A stretch of DNA of 64,000 nucleotides from Ostrinia nubilalis (GCF_963855985.1 NC_087092.1:8742001-8806000); one strand, 5' to 3'; counted from the stretch's first letter, positions 1-12,817 are shown. The notes: generated by a model from the sequence alone, not told the origin. Translations and numbers: made by a program.

Positions 1-995
1 AATATGGAATATCTTTTTTGATATTAAAGAATATCGATAACAGCGGACATCATCCAACCCTATAATGTATACTCTGCCATTTTAACAGTATATTATAAGT
101 ATCTACGAGTAAGTGCAATAAACATAATATTGATTTAGTTAATAATTAATACTAACTCCTATCTCTGCAAAAACAAGATGATAACAATATTTTAATCTGT
201 TAATTATATGTTGATCAAACAATTATTTACGTGACTCTAGTTGAAACACTAAGTATTAGGTAACTGTAATATTATTAATTGTTTGTAATGTGTTTAGCGT
301 TCCATTTTGTAGATAAAATTGTAGAAAAATTAAAAGTTTAAAATGGGGAGATGGTGAACGATTAAACAGGTGTCTGTAATTAACCTTTAGCCTGCTAGTT
401 TTTTTCCGTCCATATTTTTTTAAGGTAAAGATGGTGTTACATTTCTTCTGAGGTAGATCACAGCCAAGCATTAGCCCGTTGGCAGTTTGCTTGGGCGCTC
501 CACTTTCACAGGCTTTGAACGAACGTTTCTGCGAAAGTAGTATTGAAAGCTGCAGGGTGAGCACTGCTATGGACCACTACCAATCGTAAGACAGTTAATC
601 TACTTTTCGATGTTATTGTACTTTGCAATTTTTATTGAGTAGATTATTAGTCAATAGACTATGATTTAAAAAACTACAAACAAACGTAGAAAATAATATG
701 TCGAAAGGAAAACACATTAAAATTAAGCGTTCTTCATCTTCTGCGCCGTGATTTGTAACGACTCTTCTGGCAAATTATGGTCCACCATAGGAAGAGAAAA
801 TAATTTTCCAAATCATAATCATTATCCTTATTCAGAAAAATTAAAGTTCGCTAACAGCGACTTAACCTAAAAAATATTATATGTTTTTTTTTCATAGCAG
901 TGTAATGAAATAAAGGCAAAGTTATTTATTCATTGGGTGTATGTACGCCCTACACGTCTTTTGCACTTATAATGCCTCTGATGCCAACGACATGA

Positions 996-1053
996 CATGA
1001 CATGAAACTCCATAATGAAAATTACCGTTTTCATGAAAGAGTTTCATGTCATG
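996..1053. repeat. Perfect-armed hairpin
   Basis: A 15-base arm, CATGACATGAAACTC (996-1010), is exactly complementary to 1039-1053. A second inner stem pairs ATGAAAA (1015-1021) with TTTTCAT (1028-1034) around the loop TTACCG. The two stems stack with four-base internal bulges and give about 22 base pairs. It may be a MITE relic or a structured RNA; the sequence alone does not decide. Confidence 0.6.
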
Positions 1054-1138
1054 CCTACCGGCACGCATTGGGTTCTCCTACCACGTTGCTAATGTGGAGA
1101 TTGGAACAAGTTTTGAATGTTAACTAATTTTGCTGCGC

Positions 1139-1225
1139 AGAATGCTCTACCGGTGTTGGGTAAAATGGTGGTAAGTGGGAAGTGGGTATAATGGAAGCTC
1201 TTGGCCTGTATCTCACCTGATGGTA
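1139..1225 (-). repeat. Fragment of tRNA-derived SINE (tail, reversed)
   Basis: Bases 1193-1225 are the reverse complement of the tail of the SINE at about 15463-15790, including the stretch that reads CTCTTGGCCTGTATCTCACC here. Bases upstream of 1193 match it only loosely, so the left edge is approximate. This is a truncated, older copy of that family. Confidence 0.6.
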
Positions 1226-2227
1226 TCGGTAAGCATGATTATTTAATAAGGTTATAAAATATGGAAGCTGATTATTTTTTACGTATCAACCGTCGCACCC
1301 AACAGATTCACCAAAATCACAATGGCGGAGGCTAGGTGCGCCGGCGCAGCGCGTACCAGGCACGATTCGCCGCAGCCGCTCACGCGACTTACAAAAACAA
1401 TAAACAAGAAGAGTTAATTTTTCCTCCTCCGATTTGTGAAGGTCCTGTAGTAAAAACATATCAGCTCAAATTAATAGTAGCAAAATATTCTAAACAGTCA
1501 TTGCATTTGCCAAAAAAAAACGAAATTATATATAAATAAATAGACATCCTTTATTAAAGAACATATAAAGTACAACTTTTAAGTATAAAGTACGTCTCTA
1601 CCTCGGCTTACAGTGTAGTAACTGCTCCTTAAATTTCAAAATATTTAAGTCACCCTTTGCAACTTTAAAATAACACCGTTTCAAATACTCATTGTATTAA
1701 CAAGGCTAAGCCAACATTTGATAGAAATAAAGAGAAGTGAATAGAGTAGGTAACATAATTATTTGTAAAAGAGAGTAATGGAATAAACCCTCCCCAAAAC
1801 TAAAATCCTTAATAAGAACGGAATTGGTTTTGTTGACAACAATGTAGTATGTTATTTGATGTTTAACATGAATGAATACTTAATAAACAATGATAACTGA
1901 GTAGCAATTTAATATCTACGCCAATACAAATTATAGGGGCATAAGCCGATTTGCAGTGAATAAATAAAACAAATACCTAACAATAAAAAGTAATAACCTT
2001 GATTAAGTTATTACTGAGAACTTTTTTATGTAAAGGTTAAGTAATTTAGTTTATCATAACGCCGGTATGAAAACGTCAACGCTATAGGACAGTTTCGACG
2101 AAGGCGTTTTATGCTTTGTATTATGTTATACTCCATATTTATTAAAACTTACCCTAACAATACTTCCACCTTAATAATTTACTCTGTTTCTACAAGCAAT
2201 AGCCAAGAAAAATAAGGAACTAGTTAT

Positions 2228-2233
2228 TTTATT
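2228..2233 (-). terminator. Candidate poly(A) signal for MARVEL gene 1
   Basis: TTTATT on the plus strand reads AATAAA on the coding strand, 103 bases after the stop codon. It is the nearest canonical hexamer. AT-rich DNA makes chance matches common. Confidence 0.35.
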
Positions 2234-2335
2234 AATGAATATTAGTATGTATTTTAAAACTTAAGCTTATTTATATACAAAATAGCAAGGCATTAATTTA
2301 TAAACATGGAATGAAAAACATGATTTCGTATTACA

Positions 2336-5109
2336 TCATCGGTAGCCTTTGTGATACTTATAAGATATGTAAGCGTCGACGCCATGAAGTATTCCCACCA
2401 CCACTCCAATATACTGAAAAAAAATGTAAAGAAATGTATAAATAAAAACAATAAAATATGAAAATAGTACATTGTAACTTATTATTAACCAGACGCCATA
2501 AAAAAATCTTATTATACGAGTATGTAGTATTTGTAAAAAAGGCAACAGTCAAAATTGAAAAATAGTTTTAGGTAGGTACAATTGATATTTTCTAGATATT
2601 TTAAATAGAGAGTGTTCAAAGAAGCAAAATCGTTATTTAAACTTCGAATGACAAAACATTTTTACAATCGGTAATGATGATGTTCACAAAAGCAAACAGT
2701 TGCCACCTCCTCCTACGTAATACGTATCCTGTACAAACAGGAATTTTTAACATTATTAAAAAAATATATAGTTAGGTATTACTTACTCGTAGTGAATTCT
2801 GGGTGGGTTTAGGGAAATACAGCTTTAAGGTCTTAAGAACGAGCTATACTAATTTGTTCGTCCACCTCGCTAATCGCTATGATATTAATTTGTCTAAACA
2901 GACGTTCTGCAGACTTAACTAGTTTCTTTAAGTTGAGGATTTTACCTATGACTGAAGAAGTAGTGAACGACAGTCTAGAATTTTATAAAACAATGCCTGA
3001 ATAGTCTGATTAACATCGCCTTGATTCCATAATCAGATGACAAGAAATCTGTTAGATCAAATATTATGATTAGGCCTATTTGATATTATTTTTATTTGAT
3101 CTAAGAAGTAGATTGCGTTTCTTGTCTGATGACGAACTTTGCTATCGCTACGTATATCGAAAGAACATTTAAAGAAAAAATGATTTCAGTTGTTATTTCA
3201 GTGCTTTTTGCGCTTTATCTATTGCGTAATTATAGACGGTAGTTCTTGAGACTTATATCAAGCCTAAATCATTTAGCTACTGTTTTAAAATACGTTTCAA
3301 TTCTGACACTCACGTATACAGCAGTCATCGCAGGATATGCGGAGTACATGCTCACCAAAGCATACTTCGGGTATAGATAAATATTCACTGCAACACCCAT
3401 ATACGACGATGCGGAGAGATATAGGAAACACGCAACCCCATTAAACAGGCATTCCTGAAAACAAAAACATAATACCTTCAATTGTTATATTTTTTATTTA
3501 CAAGACTACAAAAATATTGTGCCTACACGTAAAATTAACGTGGGAAGTTTTCGTGATAAGTTAGACAGTCGCATGTCCTAAAATCTATTAAGTTATTATC
3601 AAACGTGAGACTTCTAGAACAATAACTGCGAACAATCACGCAGTCATGAATGTAAGAATGCCTTGGATTGATTTGTATAGAGACTCAAATTAAAATACCA
3701 TGTCCAAAGTTTATTGAATGTCAAAAATCTTTGCCAGTCCAAAAAATAATTACCTATGCATTGTTAATAATTATAGATAATCTGCTAAATATGTTTAATT
3801 CCGAATAAGTGCATCGATAATGAATACAATCGAAAAAATATACATCGATCACGATTTTACTAAAGATCAATTAATCGATATGTGACGTGTCGATGATTTA
3901 AACGATATAAACTTTGATACGTTTATGTCAGTAATCTTTTTGGAAAAAAGTAATTACTTAGTACCTACTTTGTCTATAACAAACGTAAAATGCAGATGTA
4001 AAAAGGCTGTAAAGACAACGCATTCAGCCTGAGTCCGCGATAAAGTGCACGAAGCATTTAGCTTTTTGATTCTTTACCACAACTAATAGCATCAAAAAAA
4101 CAAAAGGTAACAAATGGGTTAGCGGCGGTAAGTATAGCTGCTGAAAGCATTTTTAAATAAGAAACAACATGGTTTTTTTTTATTTTGTAACATAATATAA
4201 CAACAATTGGTATATTATTCTAAAAACTCAATGTCGATAAGATATGGTACCTATCTATAAATAAATGCGTTTGTAGATCTGATTGTATAAATTAATTAAC
4301 AAATGTTTGACTTACGAAGATAGATTGCCGTATGAGCTGCTGCGTGTTTGATGAAAGGACGTAACTCGCAATGAGCAACGCAGTGGTGAGCAAGCAAGCG
4401 GATGCCGTCGTCAGGAAACCATGGAATGCTGAACCCATGCTTCCAGCCTCTGACATTCCATACTTAACCAACAGACTCTGGCATAGACCACCTAGCATCT
4501 GGGGAAGTAGAAAATTAGTCATTAGCACATACTTTTTATCTACTGAAAGTAATTTTTCCAAGATTCCTGCAACAAAAACCTACTTAAGAATTATTTATCT
4601 TACTTTAGAAGTATCGGTATTTTTTCTCTAGCTTATAGCATTGTCTAACTTATTGCGAATGCTTTGTTGCATTAAATTATGCAAGATTTGAACATTGGTT
4701 TTCTAAAGTCATTAAACTTTCTACTGACAAAGTTCTTTTAGCGGAGTTTTAGCGCAAACGTCTTTGTTTCTTCCTTTATTCATACAATCATAACCATTGA
4801 TCTTCTTGATGTGTGTCGAAGCTATGTTATTTCAACACAAAAGAAGACAATAAAGCAATTTTAGTCTTCTTATAACTTATGAAACGACTTTGTTTATGTT
4901 TGTTGTGAGTGACACACAATGTAAAGTCTTTACTTTTGTATTAATAAAATATTGTTACTTACAGCTTCTGCCAGTTTGATGAGCCCATGCTGCGTTGTGA
5001 GATATCCGAGGTTGAAGCACTCACAACACCGACAACAGCAACATTTGATGCCTTTGGCGCCGCTAACGCCGCTTGGGGCTACTCGTACAATGGTAGGTCC
5101 TGGAGTCAT
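2336..5109 (-). CDS. MARVEL-domain four-transmembrane protein (gene 1 of tandem trio), CMTM-like
   Basis: Four coding exons read on the minus strand: 4963-5109, 4316-4498, 3314-3454 and 2336-2413. All junctions are GT-AG and phase 0, giving 182 residues ending in YHKGYR. Four hydrophobic segments fit the MARVEL fold: about 43-58 (weak, around MLGGLCQSLL), 74-96, 110-136 and 149-172. MARVEL proteins sit in membranes and help in vesicle traffic or membrane apposition; the exact role here is unknown. The N-terminal cytosolic tail has seven cysteines in nine residues (23-31, CCCCRCCEC), a possible palmitoylation site. The motif GYLTTQHGLIKLAE before helix 1 parallels YLSSTPGLLKLAQ in gene 2. The start at 5107-5109 is chosen because it opens a conserved-looking tail; an in-frame ATG nine codons upstream (5134-5136) would add MFCFVKNKI. 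Introns of 464, 861 and 900 bases hold no other gene. Confidence 0.87.
3032..3131. repeat. Imperfect hairpin/MITE relic in intron 3 of MARVEL gene 1
   Basis: The left arm begins ATCAGATGACAAGAAA and the right arm ends TTTCTTGTCTGATGA. An inner pair, TTAGATCAAATA and TATTTGATCTAA, extends the stem. Arms of about 35 bases enclose a loop of about 30. The size and imperfect pairing resemble a short MITE. Confidence 0.45.
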
Positions 5110-7521
5110 TATTTTATTTTTCACAAAACAAAACACAACACCGAAATAATTTAATTTCGTTCGATATTTAAAAGAAACACAGCAAGAGCCTCACGATGTC
5201 TATCCCGTTGCTAACGTTTCTACGATTTCACTGTACCCATCCACATCCCATCCCACAGGAAGTTCAGGAGAGTTTAAACACTTCACAATTTACACGGTTA
5301 GCGTTAGTCACAACACAATATTTTTAGACGTTTTGCGAGCGCACTAATAAAAGTTCAGCGCACTCGCCCTGTCCCAAATACTTGAGAGATGATGTAGGTC
5401 GCCTATCACCTTTTATTCAGATCACCCAAATAGATTTGGAAAGTATAAGTACCTCCTAATCAATGTATCCCACTCAAACACCAAAGAAGGAGTAATTGTC
5501 TCGTGCCGGGCGGGATACGTGTGCGCAGCTTAAAAATAGAGCGTCGCGTGCGCCGTGGAGGGTTGTATACTATTTCTGGGCTTCTGTTTTTAATGAATGA
5601 ATGGGTTTAGGAATATTGCAGTAAATGGGAGAGTGAATACTGTTTGGGCACATTATTGATAAAAAAATCAAATTAGTTACTTACAGAAGGTACCTAGTTG
5701 GCTTCAGTTTAAATAGGCGGGCTCAATTAAAAATAAAACAATATCATCGAGGTACTCGTTTTATATTAAACTAGCTGACCCGGCGAACTTTGTTCCGCCT
5801 TAATGGCAATAAATAAGCAGATTTTTTTTTATTTCGAACGGGATAAAAAGTATCCTATGTCCTTCTCCTGGCTCTAAACTACCTCCCTGACAATTTTCAG
5901 CTAAATCGGTTCAGCCGTTCTTGAGTTATAAGTGGAGTAACTAACACGACTTTCTTTTATATATATAGATTAAAAATATACTTACATATGTAAAAGGTAC
6001 TTATTTGAAATACATTCAAAGCGTTTTAAAAAAGGTTTATATAAAAACTAGAAAACTTACAACAGTTACGAAATGCTAAAATAACAAATTATGCACAACA
6101 GAGGTTATTTTGAAGAATAAATTATTTTTTTCCAGTCTGCAAAATTCTTTCCGTTTTTTTCGACCGTGCCCAATTTCAATAACATCACACTTTTTTGTTC
6201 GTAGTTTAATTTTACAAACTAATGTTAAATATCGCATGACACTAACTGAAATACATATGTACCTAATGCCAAAAATATACTTAACAAAAACTGCGTGTAG
6301 GCAGGCAGATATAAGATTTTCCTTACAATACAAATGGTTGGAAATTCGTTGGAGTAAACCCACAGTGTGGCGCTACAATGCATTCGTATTGCCTTGCCGC
6401 TAGATGGCGACTTAAGTGAAGTTGTATGTAAGTACCTAAAAATAACTAAACACTAAAATTATTCTTTCTTTGCATAAATACACAGAACGGCATGAGTGTA
6501 CCCAAGGCAATGATTAAAATTGTTTAGAAAACTTACTACACTACGCTGTAGTCGCCGTCTGTGTGGTAGAGTCTTTAGATTTGTGTATCAAATAACCAAC
6601 AATAAGTAACATAACACAACTCATGTCTATATGGAAGATTGAATATTTTATAACAGTGCATTTTTAATAAATAAGTTTTAACTGACATAATGACTAACTG
6701 AATGTCGAGAGTAGGACATACAAAACCAATGTTAGATTAACAGAATTACTTATTAATTAATTTAACAAACAGTGGTAAAAGCTGGAACGGCAACGTACTA
6801 AAGTATGTATTATATTTGACCAATAAATAATACTTATTTCATTTTATTTTTACGAGAATAATATCCTTATTTAAACAATATGTCCTAAAATCTAAAAAAA
6901 GATATCAAAATGAGAATGTAGAAATAGCTTTCATATTATGTTCTCTTTTTTATAAAAAATATGTGTTTATTTCATGTCTATGAAAAAGAGGTCGTTGCAC
7001 CTGACCTATAAATTCATTTCCTTAAAACTATATGGCAGACAAGTTATAAATGGTACAGACATCAATAAATATTCTATCACTAAGTAAATGGCTACATTTA
7101 GGCAGAATTTGACCAAATACAATACATGAGCCTACCTGTGTAGCCCCCACGTCCGCACCCCAAATTCTCTACCACGTGAATCTAGGGCGGATTGGTGGAG
7201 GTGGTGGAAAACTGACTGATGTCATTAAACCGCCTTAAGGCCTCTGACTAGGTTTGACGACTAATCCACAAATATCCGTAAAAAAAATACAATTACGGGA
7301 CTATTTCCACGTCTCGTTTAACACCTCTGTAACTCCTGTTTAGCCAGGATCTGTCCTGTTGTCCCGAAAAATGACAATTACGTAACATATATCTATTTAT
7401 ATTGTAAGGTTTATCTCTGGAGTAATTAATAATATTATTCGAAAGATAAACTTAAACGAATTAATGAGTTTGATCGAATCCATCCTTTAGCTTAAGTGTA
7501 TTTCCCTTTCTTCCTGAATGC
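5110..7521. other. Spacer between MARVEL genes 1 and 2, with the gene 1 promoter side
   Basis: The 5' leader and promoter of gene 1 must lie just above 5110; no splice acceptor is seen directly upstream of its ATG. The interval 5180-5560 is richer in GC and CpG than its surroundings and is the likely promoter, but no clear TATA or initiator can be fixed. A dispersed repeat occupies 5770-5970. From 5971 to 7521 nothing else is recognisable; it includes the 3' end of gene 2. Confidence 0.5.
5770..5970 (+). repeat. Dispersed retroelement-like repeat, family D, copy 1
   Basis: About 200 bases from CTAGCTGACCCGGCGAACTT to TTTATATATATAGAT. Near-identical copies lie at 29372-29574 (plus) and 49689-49886 (minus). 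The fixed 5' motif and the TA-rich 3' end resemble the 3' end of a non-LTR (RTE-like) element, or a short element derived from one. ATTAAA occurs at both edges and may be the target duplication. The element class is inferred; the repetition is seen directly. Confidence 0.8.
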
Positions 7522-10171
7522 TTAAATGCCGCGGTAGGAACGATTGGCTAGGAACGTGCTGAAAAGGTACAGTACAGCCATGATGAGACCCATAATCTGA
7601 AAAAGAAACAATAAACTTTAAGTAAGTACATCAGGTGGAAGAGCAGGTTTGTCAAAGAACTTCTAAACTCTAAAGTTCTTTAATTCTATGTAATTCATCA
7701 GAGGAGAAAAATTGAGGAATAGATTAGAAATCATTTTATGACCATAGTTCCTAAGAACTAGTTATATTGTGTGATGTGTAGCTAAGCAACGACTCTACAC
7801 TATCTATAGGGAAGTAAAGTCTCTTTCTGAACGGGTAGGTTAATACCACTTTTTTGGAAGGACACAAATGAATTTTATTATTTTTTGTGCTGTCTACAGT
7901 CTACATCTCCTTGCATTTTCAACGAAGCCCTTTGCAATTCAAGCAAAAGCTAGATTTTTAAGCAAAACTACTTACATAAATATTAATGACTTACCGACGC
8001 AGCTAAATAGGGCTCGTAGTTTCTGCCATATGAGTTCTTGTAATGGTTTACTTCTATAATAAGCGTAAGTCCTGCTGCCAAATATAGGAGGCAGGCCAGC
8101 CCATGGTATATCACCTCCTGCAATGCAAAAAATAATTGAAGTCGTAAAATTTCATCCTCGAATTGAGAACCTCCTCCTTTTTTTTGAAGTCGATTAAAAA
8201 TACTATTAATGTACCTACATCTAAAGAAAACGTATCGCTAAATGGTCCCCTTTAATGATTGAGGAAGAAAAAACAGTTTTTAATTTAAAGGCTGGTAAAC
8301 CAGCAGCATCGATATGTTATTAGGATATTTTGTTTTCGGGCAACTCTGCCTGAAAAGTCGCAAGTAGTTAGAATATATACTTACATAAACAGTCTTGGAA
8401 ATAATGGAGGCCGTCGACAAGGACGCGAGGCACGAGACGACGAGGCAAAACGTGCCGATGAGGAAAGCCACAGCCACCAGCAAGTAGAACAGCTCAGCCT
8501 TGGGCGCCACGTGGTAGTAGGGCCCGTGGTCCATGTAGTATGCCATCACACCCACGCATGCTGCACCCAGCAACTGTAAAGAAAAGCCAATTTATGAATT
8601 TAATCGCTCCTTTTTTCATATAAATAATCGCCATTAAATGAATTTTTATCCTTGTTTATTAAATATTTGTACTTATTTTAAGGGCTATTAACCTGGTGGC
8701 AAAATTTAATAATTTTTGGTCCATTTCTGAAACCCATATTAATGTCTCTTTACATATCCATCGTATGAACATCAAGGGATATTGAAATCATTTGCCAAGA
8801 CACTTAACAGTCCTGAATTATTCATACAAGGGCGAAGTTCAGCACAAGGTCATTTTGTGGAAGCAAATGACAAAATAACCTACTACCTACACTTATACAA
8901 GAGTCGTTTTATGAGTTCTCCTCATTGACTTCGTGTGTTATACTTATATACGAGTACGTCAGAATGTTTCAGAATCCCAAAATAAAGCACGCTCCGCTAA
9001 GAGTGCACCAAGCAGTTCATTTCATCTTCTGGTAGAGATCAGATTTTTTTTAATGCCGAACATTTTATAACTTGTAGGATCTTACAGTTTCTGTTAAAAA
9101 CAAATGATGAATAAGGAATTTAAGATTATTTGTTGTTGCCATTAATAACAACACGAGTAAATAACGCAAATGGCCTGTGGAAATGGCATACCAAAACACG
9201 ATTATGTATAACATTTGATAAAAAATTCAACGTTTTAGGATTTGGTCACCTTCCGCTGAATATATTCACACTCTACAATGGCAGTGACGCGAGGTGATGT
9301 CATCACATCGCGGGTGACTCAAGGAAAACGCTAATATTACTCTTTCTGATAACGCTTTTCATGAATATTACAATGAACACTATATTAAAACACTGTGTAG
9401 TGTAACTTAATCATTGCATTTTAGGTATTTATTTATTTAACAGTTGGAAAACAAAGCTTTTAATTTGAAAGAAAAGTTCTCCTTTAAGTATCTGTAAATT
9501 ATAGCATTTAAATGCCACTTTTATAGTCAATATTAAGCTGTATGTATGTATTTACATAACAAAGAGTTAAAATGATCAATCGGAGTTTTCATCAAAATCT
9601 TTCTTCCCACAAGAGTTTTATTGCCACAGTATATTGCCCAACATCGCTGTTGACGTAATCGAAAGTAGGTCACTCCGCACTCGCCTGAACCAAAATATTC
9701 AAGGAACACGCTGCGCTTTTCTGGACAAGGTTGTAAACATAAAGCAACGGCATGTAAACATGAAAGACGTGTTATACATAATTTATAATACATCTGCAAT
9801 TTTAGCCAATACAATAATATGTACTTAATATAATAGATTTAAACCAAGAAAGAATGATGTTCTTTATTTATTTCAGGATGATCAAATGAAAATTTCTTTC
9901 ACCATTTCATAACATAAGTTCAAATCTGACTGAGTTTGACTCTACATTTCCTCGTAAACGTTCGATCTGAGATCCTTATGAATGAAAACAACTTAATAAA
10001 GTTTTTCTCATTTCTTTCTAATGTTTTTCCACCTCTGTTCATATTAATGATACTTACTAATTGTGCTAATTTCAGCAGGCCAGGAGTCGAGCTGAGGTAC
10101 CCGCTGTTCACATAAACCGCGTGGCCGGACGACACAGCCGTGGTCCGCGTAATCGTCACCGTGTGAGACAT
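7522..10171 (-). CDS. MARVEL-domain four-transmembrane protein (gene 2 of tandem trio), CMTM-like
   Basis: Four coding exons on the minus strand: 10058-10171, 8385-8573, 7995-8117 and 7522-7596. All introns are GT-AG and phase 0, giving 166 residues from MSHTVTITRT to NRSYRGI. Hydrophobic helices lie at about 32-51, 66-90, 102-124 and 139-160, the four-pass MARVEL layout with both ends predicted cytosolic. The threonine-rich N-terminus followed by GYLSSTPGLLKLAQL is the part that most recalls insect proteins named CKLF-like MARVEL; that resemblance is from memory and not tested. A splice acceptor (TTCCAG) lies 10 bases upstream of the ATG, so at least one non-coding 5' exon exists. A candidate is at 12179-12345. 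Introns are 1484, 267 and 398 bases. It probably acts in membrane organisation or vesicle traffic; the cargo is unknown. Confidence 0.9.
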
Positions 10172-12178
10172 GGCTTAGCTGGAACATAAAGTTTGCCTAA
10201 TTAGTCAGGTAAGCAACATCACTAATATACCTACCTACTTACATTGTCAAGGTAAATGTAAACAGGATTTGTAAAAATCCAAAAATGAAACGATCAGTGC
10301 AACGAAAGAACTGACTTTTGAAACCATTTTCGAAACTATGGAACAGAAGTTGGTGCTACATATTAATGTTTCCCAAACACCGAGTCCAAGTTTCCCGAAC
10401 ACTAAAATTTTACCATTAATAAAACGGCAAGATTTACACCAAATTCTAATAAACAATGTAACAAAACCTAATTAATGCTAATTTGAAAAATAGCATGAGG
10501 CTTTTAACAACTTATGTATGACCGACACGGTAACAACAATGCTGTTTGCATACTTATTGAATGACGTTGACATTGACGCCATCTGTAGGTCCACATCTGA
10601 GGTCACATCGGCGAATCCAAGGCAAGAAGGTGACCACGACTCGTGGAAATTTAATAAATAAATGACAGACGTGATGTGATAGTCATTTATTTCAAATAGA
10701 AGAAAAAACAACTTGTGATTCGCTGTTCCAAATGAAAAGACCTCTTATTATTATAATTCTATTCATGAAGAGAACGAGATCAATTACTATTAATCGGCTT
10801 CCGCCTCTATCATCATATTCGATCAGGGTACATAATATTATGTCATATCCATATTTTCACGTCAATCCAATTTCAGGAAAAGAAAGAGAGGGAATTTAAC
10901 TACCTACTAACTGACACAGGGACAGATTAACATTTTAATAATAGCGTAATTTAACCTTTAGGAAGAATAAAGAATTCAACGCACGCAAGGAAATCTGGCA
11001 TTTCAAATTATGGTCATTTAGCGTTACCGTGAAATTTTATAAAAATGGGTGCTTAAAAAACTCAATTTCCGAAAAAGGATGCGTAGGATAAGGACAACTG
11101 GTCGGCGAGGCATGACGCCTGCGCAGTTTGTGGGCCGAGGTCGTCTGCCCTCGCGGTCCAATGCGGGCTCGACAGTCAAGTAAAATAAGTATAATAAGTA
11201 TAGCATCTTGATTCATGATGTAAATAAAATTACGCGTCCGGAAAAGTGTCATAAAAAAACGCGCCCCTCCGGAAACAATAGTTGTTCTTTCGTTTCGTAG
11301 TCGTAGTCGTCGTAGACGACGCTTCAAAATCCGAAATTCACGCGCCTCAAACCAACAATATAATCATTAGTTTATTAAGTCCTTCCATCAAAAGAAAAGT
11401 ATAGTACCTAATAGATACCTAAATATTTTGTACCAAATATCAGCAATCGGGCATCAACCCCTCCGTCGCGACACTATGTCTAGACAATATACCCCTCCGA
11501 TTTATAACTTAGGGAAAGAAAGTTTTCCCTTTTCAGTGCAGTGCGTATTTGATTAAACAGGTAAGTTAAAAGCACATTACATTTTTATTTTTCTTTATCT
11601 CGTGTTTAGTAAAATTTGGCAAATAACTGTCGTCACAGATTCATATTGCTTTAGTACACAATCGTGGGAAACGCATTTCGACAGCTCATCAAAAGTAAGT
11701 TTGTTGATTAGTGATGTCAACCATCCAATTAACACGGAACGAAAGAAACTCGACACATAAATAGGCACGACACATACATCTCTTTCTTGAGTAAAGAACA
11801 CCGACTAATTTATTGGCACTCTATGTATTAGTATTGGTAACCTATTTTATAATGCTCTCTCAACTGATATGATTAAAATGTTAATGGCTCATTGATTTGA
11901 CTTTTCAATGATTCATTAGACAGTATTGTAAGACCAAATTGGTATCGATATTGATATTAAAAATTCCAAATAAACCTACCTTGATAATTATGGTATTTTT
12001 TCTACGAAACTTCAAAGCTGATTATAATAAAAGCAGAAAACCGATCGCAAACAAACAACACTATTACTCACAAACTTCAATGTGTATTTATCTACTGGTG
12101 AACGTTTACTTATCTAAGCACTCAAACAGTTTAACTACAATGAATGGTTTTAGTAAATTAATAAGACTGGTGACTCAC

Positions 12179-12345
12179 CTATAATAAAAAGTTGTCCAAA
12201 TTGAGAAAATAAACTATAATTTTGAATCACAAAAATCCGCGCTTCGCGGAGCGAGCTCAAACGTCGTCAACGGTGGGTGCACTGTACGAGTGTAAGCCAT
12301 ACACCGCGATCAGCTGGTGACTCACTCCAGTGCGGCGCATGCGTC
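12179..12345 (-). promoter_or_regulatory. Candidate promoter and non-coding first exon of MARVEL gene 2
   Basis: A GC-rich block in AT-rich surroundings, 2 kb upstream of the gene 2 start. On the minus strand it ends at a good donor (TTATAG then GTGAGTC, junction at 12178/12179). This would pair with the acceptor 10 bases before the gene 2 ATG. The motif GCGCATGCG at 12335-12343 matches the NRF-1/Ewg core. The 12-mer CTGGTGACTCAC occurs twice (near 12167 and 12314). The exon is an inference from splice signals and base composition; transcript data are lacking. Confidence 0.4.
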
Positions 12346-12624
12346 CTCTCAGCCGCTGGTATAGCTATACCTTCCTTAACTACTACGAAAATTAAACTGT
12401 GGTTGTACTCACCGACGTTTAATACACACGTTAATCACAGCTAAAAATAAACCTGGCTGCGCGCCTTAAACATTCTCAATGCAATACAGCAATAAATCAA
12501 ATCAATCGGAGTCTTGTGTAAGTAAGCTCTTCATTAAAGTAGAAGCTCTCTCTTCGTTAAAGTAGAAGTCTGTTTTTAACGAAAGCTATTCAATCTAGAG
12601 TCCATTTGTTCTTAATATACTATA

Positions 12625-12776
12625 CTAGCTTACCCAGCCAACTTCGTACCACCTATGTTCATCAAAAATAATGTAGGATTCTAACGGTAAAATACATATT
12701 TTTTCAAATCGGTTCAGTAGTTGAGTCTATTCAAAACAAACAATCAAATATTTCCTCTTAATAATATTAATGTAGA
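12625..12776 (+). repeat. Retroelement 3'-end-like dispersed repeat
   Basis: It runs from CTAGCTTACCCAGCCAACTT through AAATCGGTTCAGTAGTTGAG to AATATTAATGTAGAG. The order (pseudo-conserved 5' motif, CGGTTCAG, then an ATTAATGTAGA end) is the same as in the repeats at 41041-41265 and 51924-52291. All look like ends of RTE-type non-LTR elements. This copy is diverged. Confidence 0.55.
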
Positions 12777-12817
12777 GCTGTAGTCTACAGCCTGTAGGTA
12801 GAGGATTCTATTATATG

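Larger units (their letters stand above)
1..2335. other. Intergenic flank downstream of MARVEL gene 1
   Basis: AT-rich sequence with no supported gene. It contains a 58-base hairpin (996-1053), a reversed SINE tail (about 1139-1225) and a short GC-rich patch (about 1318-1400). A minus-strand AATAAA at 2228-2233 could end the MARVEL gene 1 transcript about 100 bases past its stop codon. The rest shows nothing recognisable. Confidence 0.6.
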
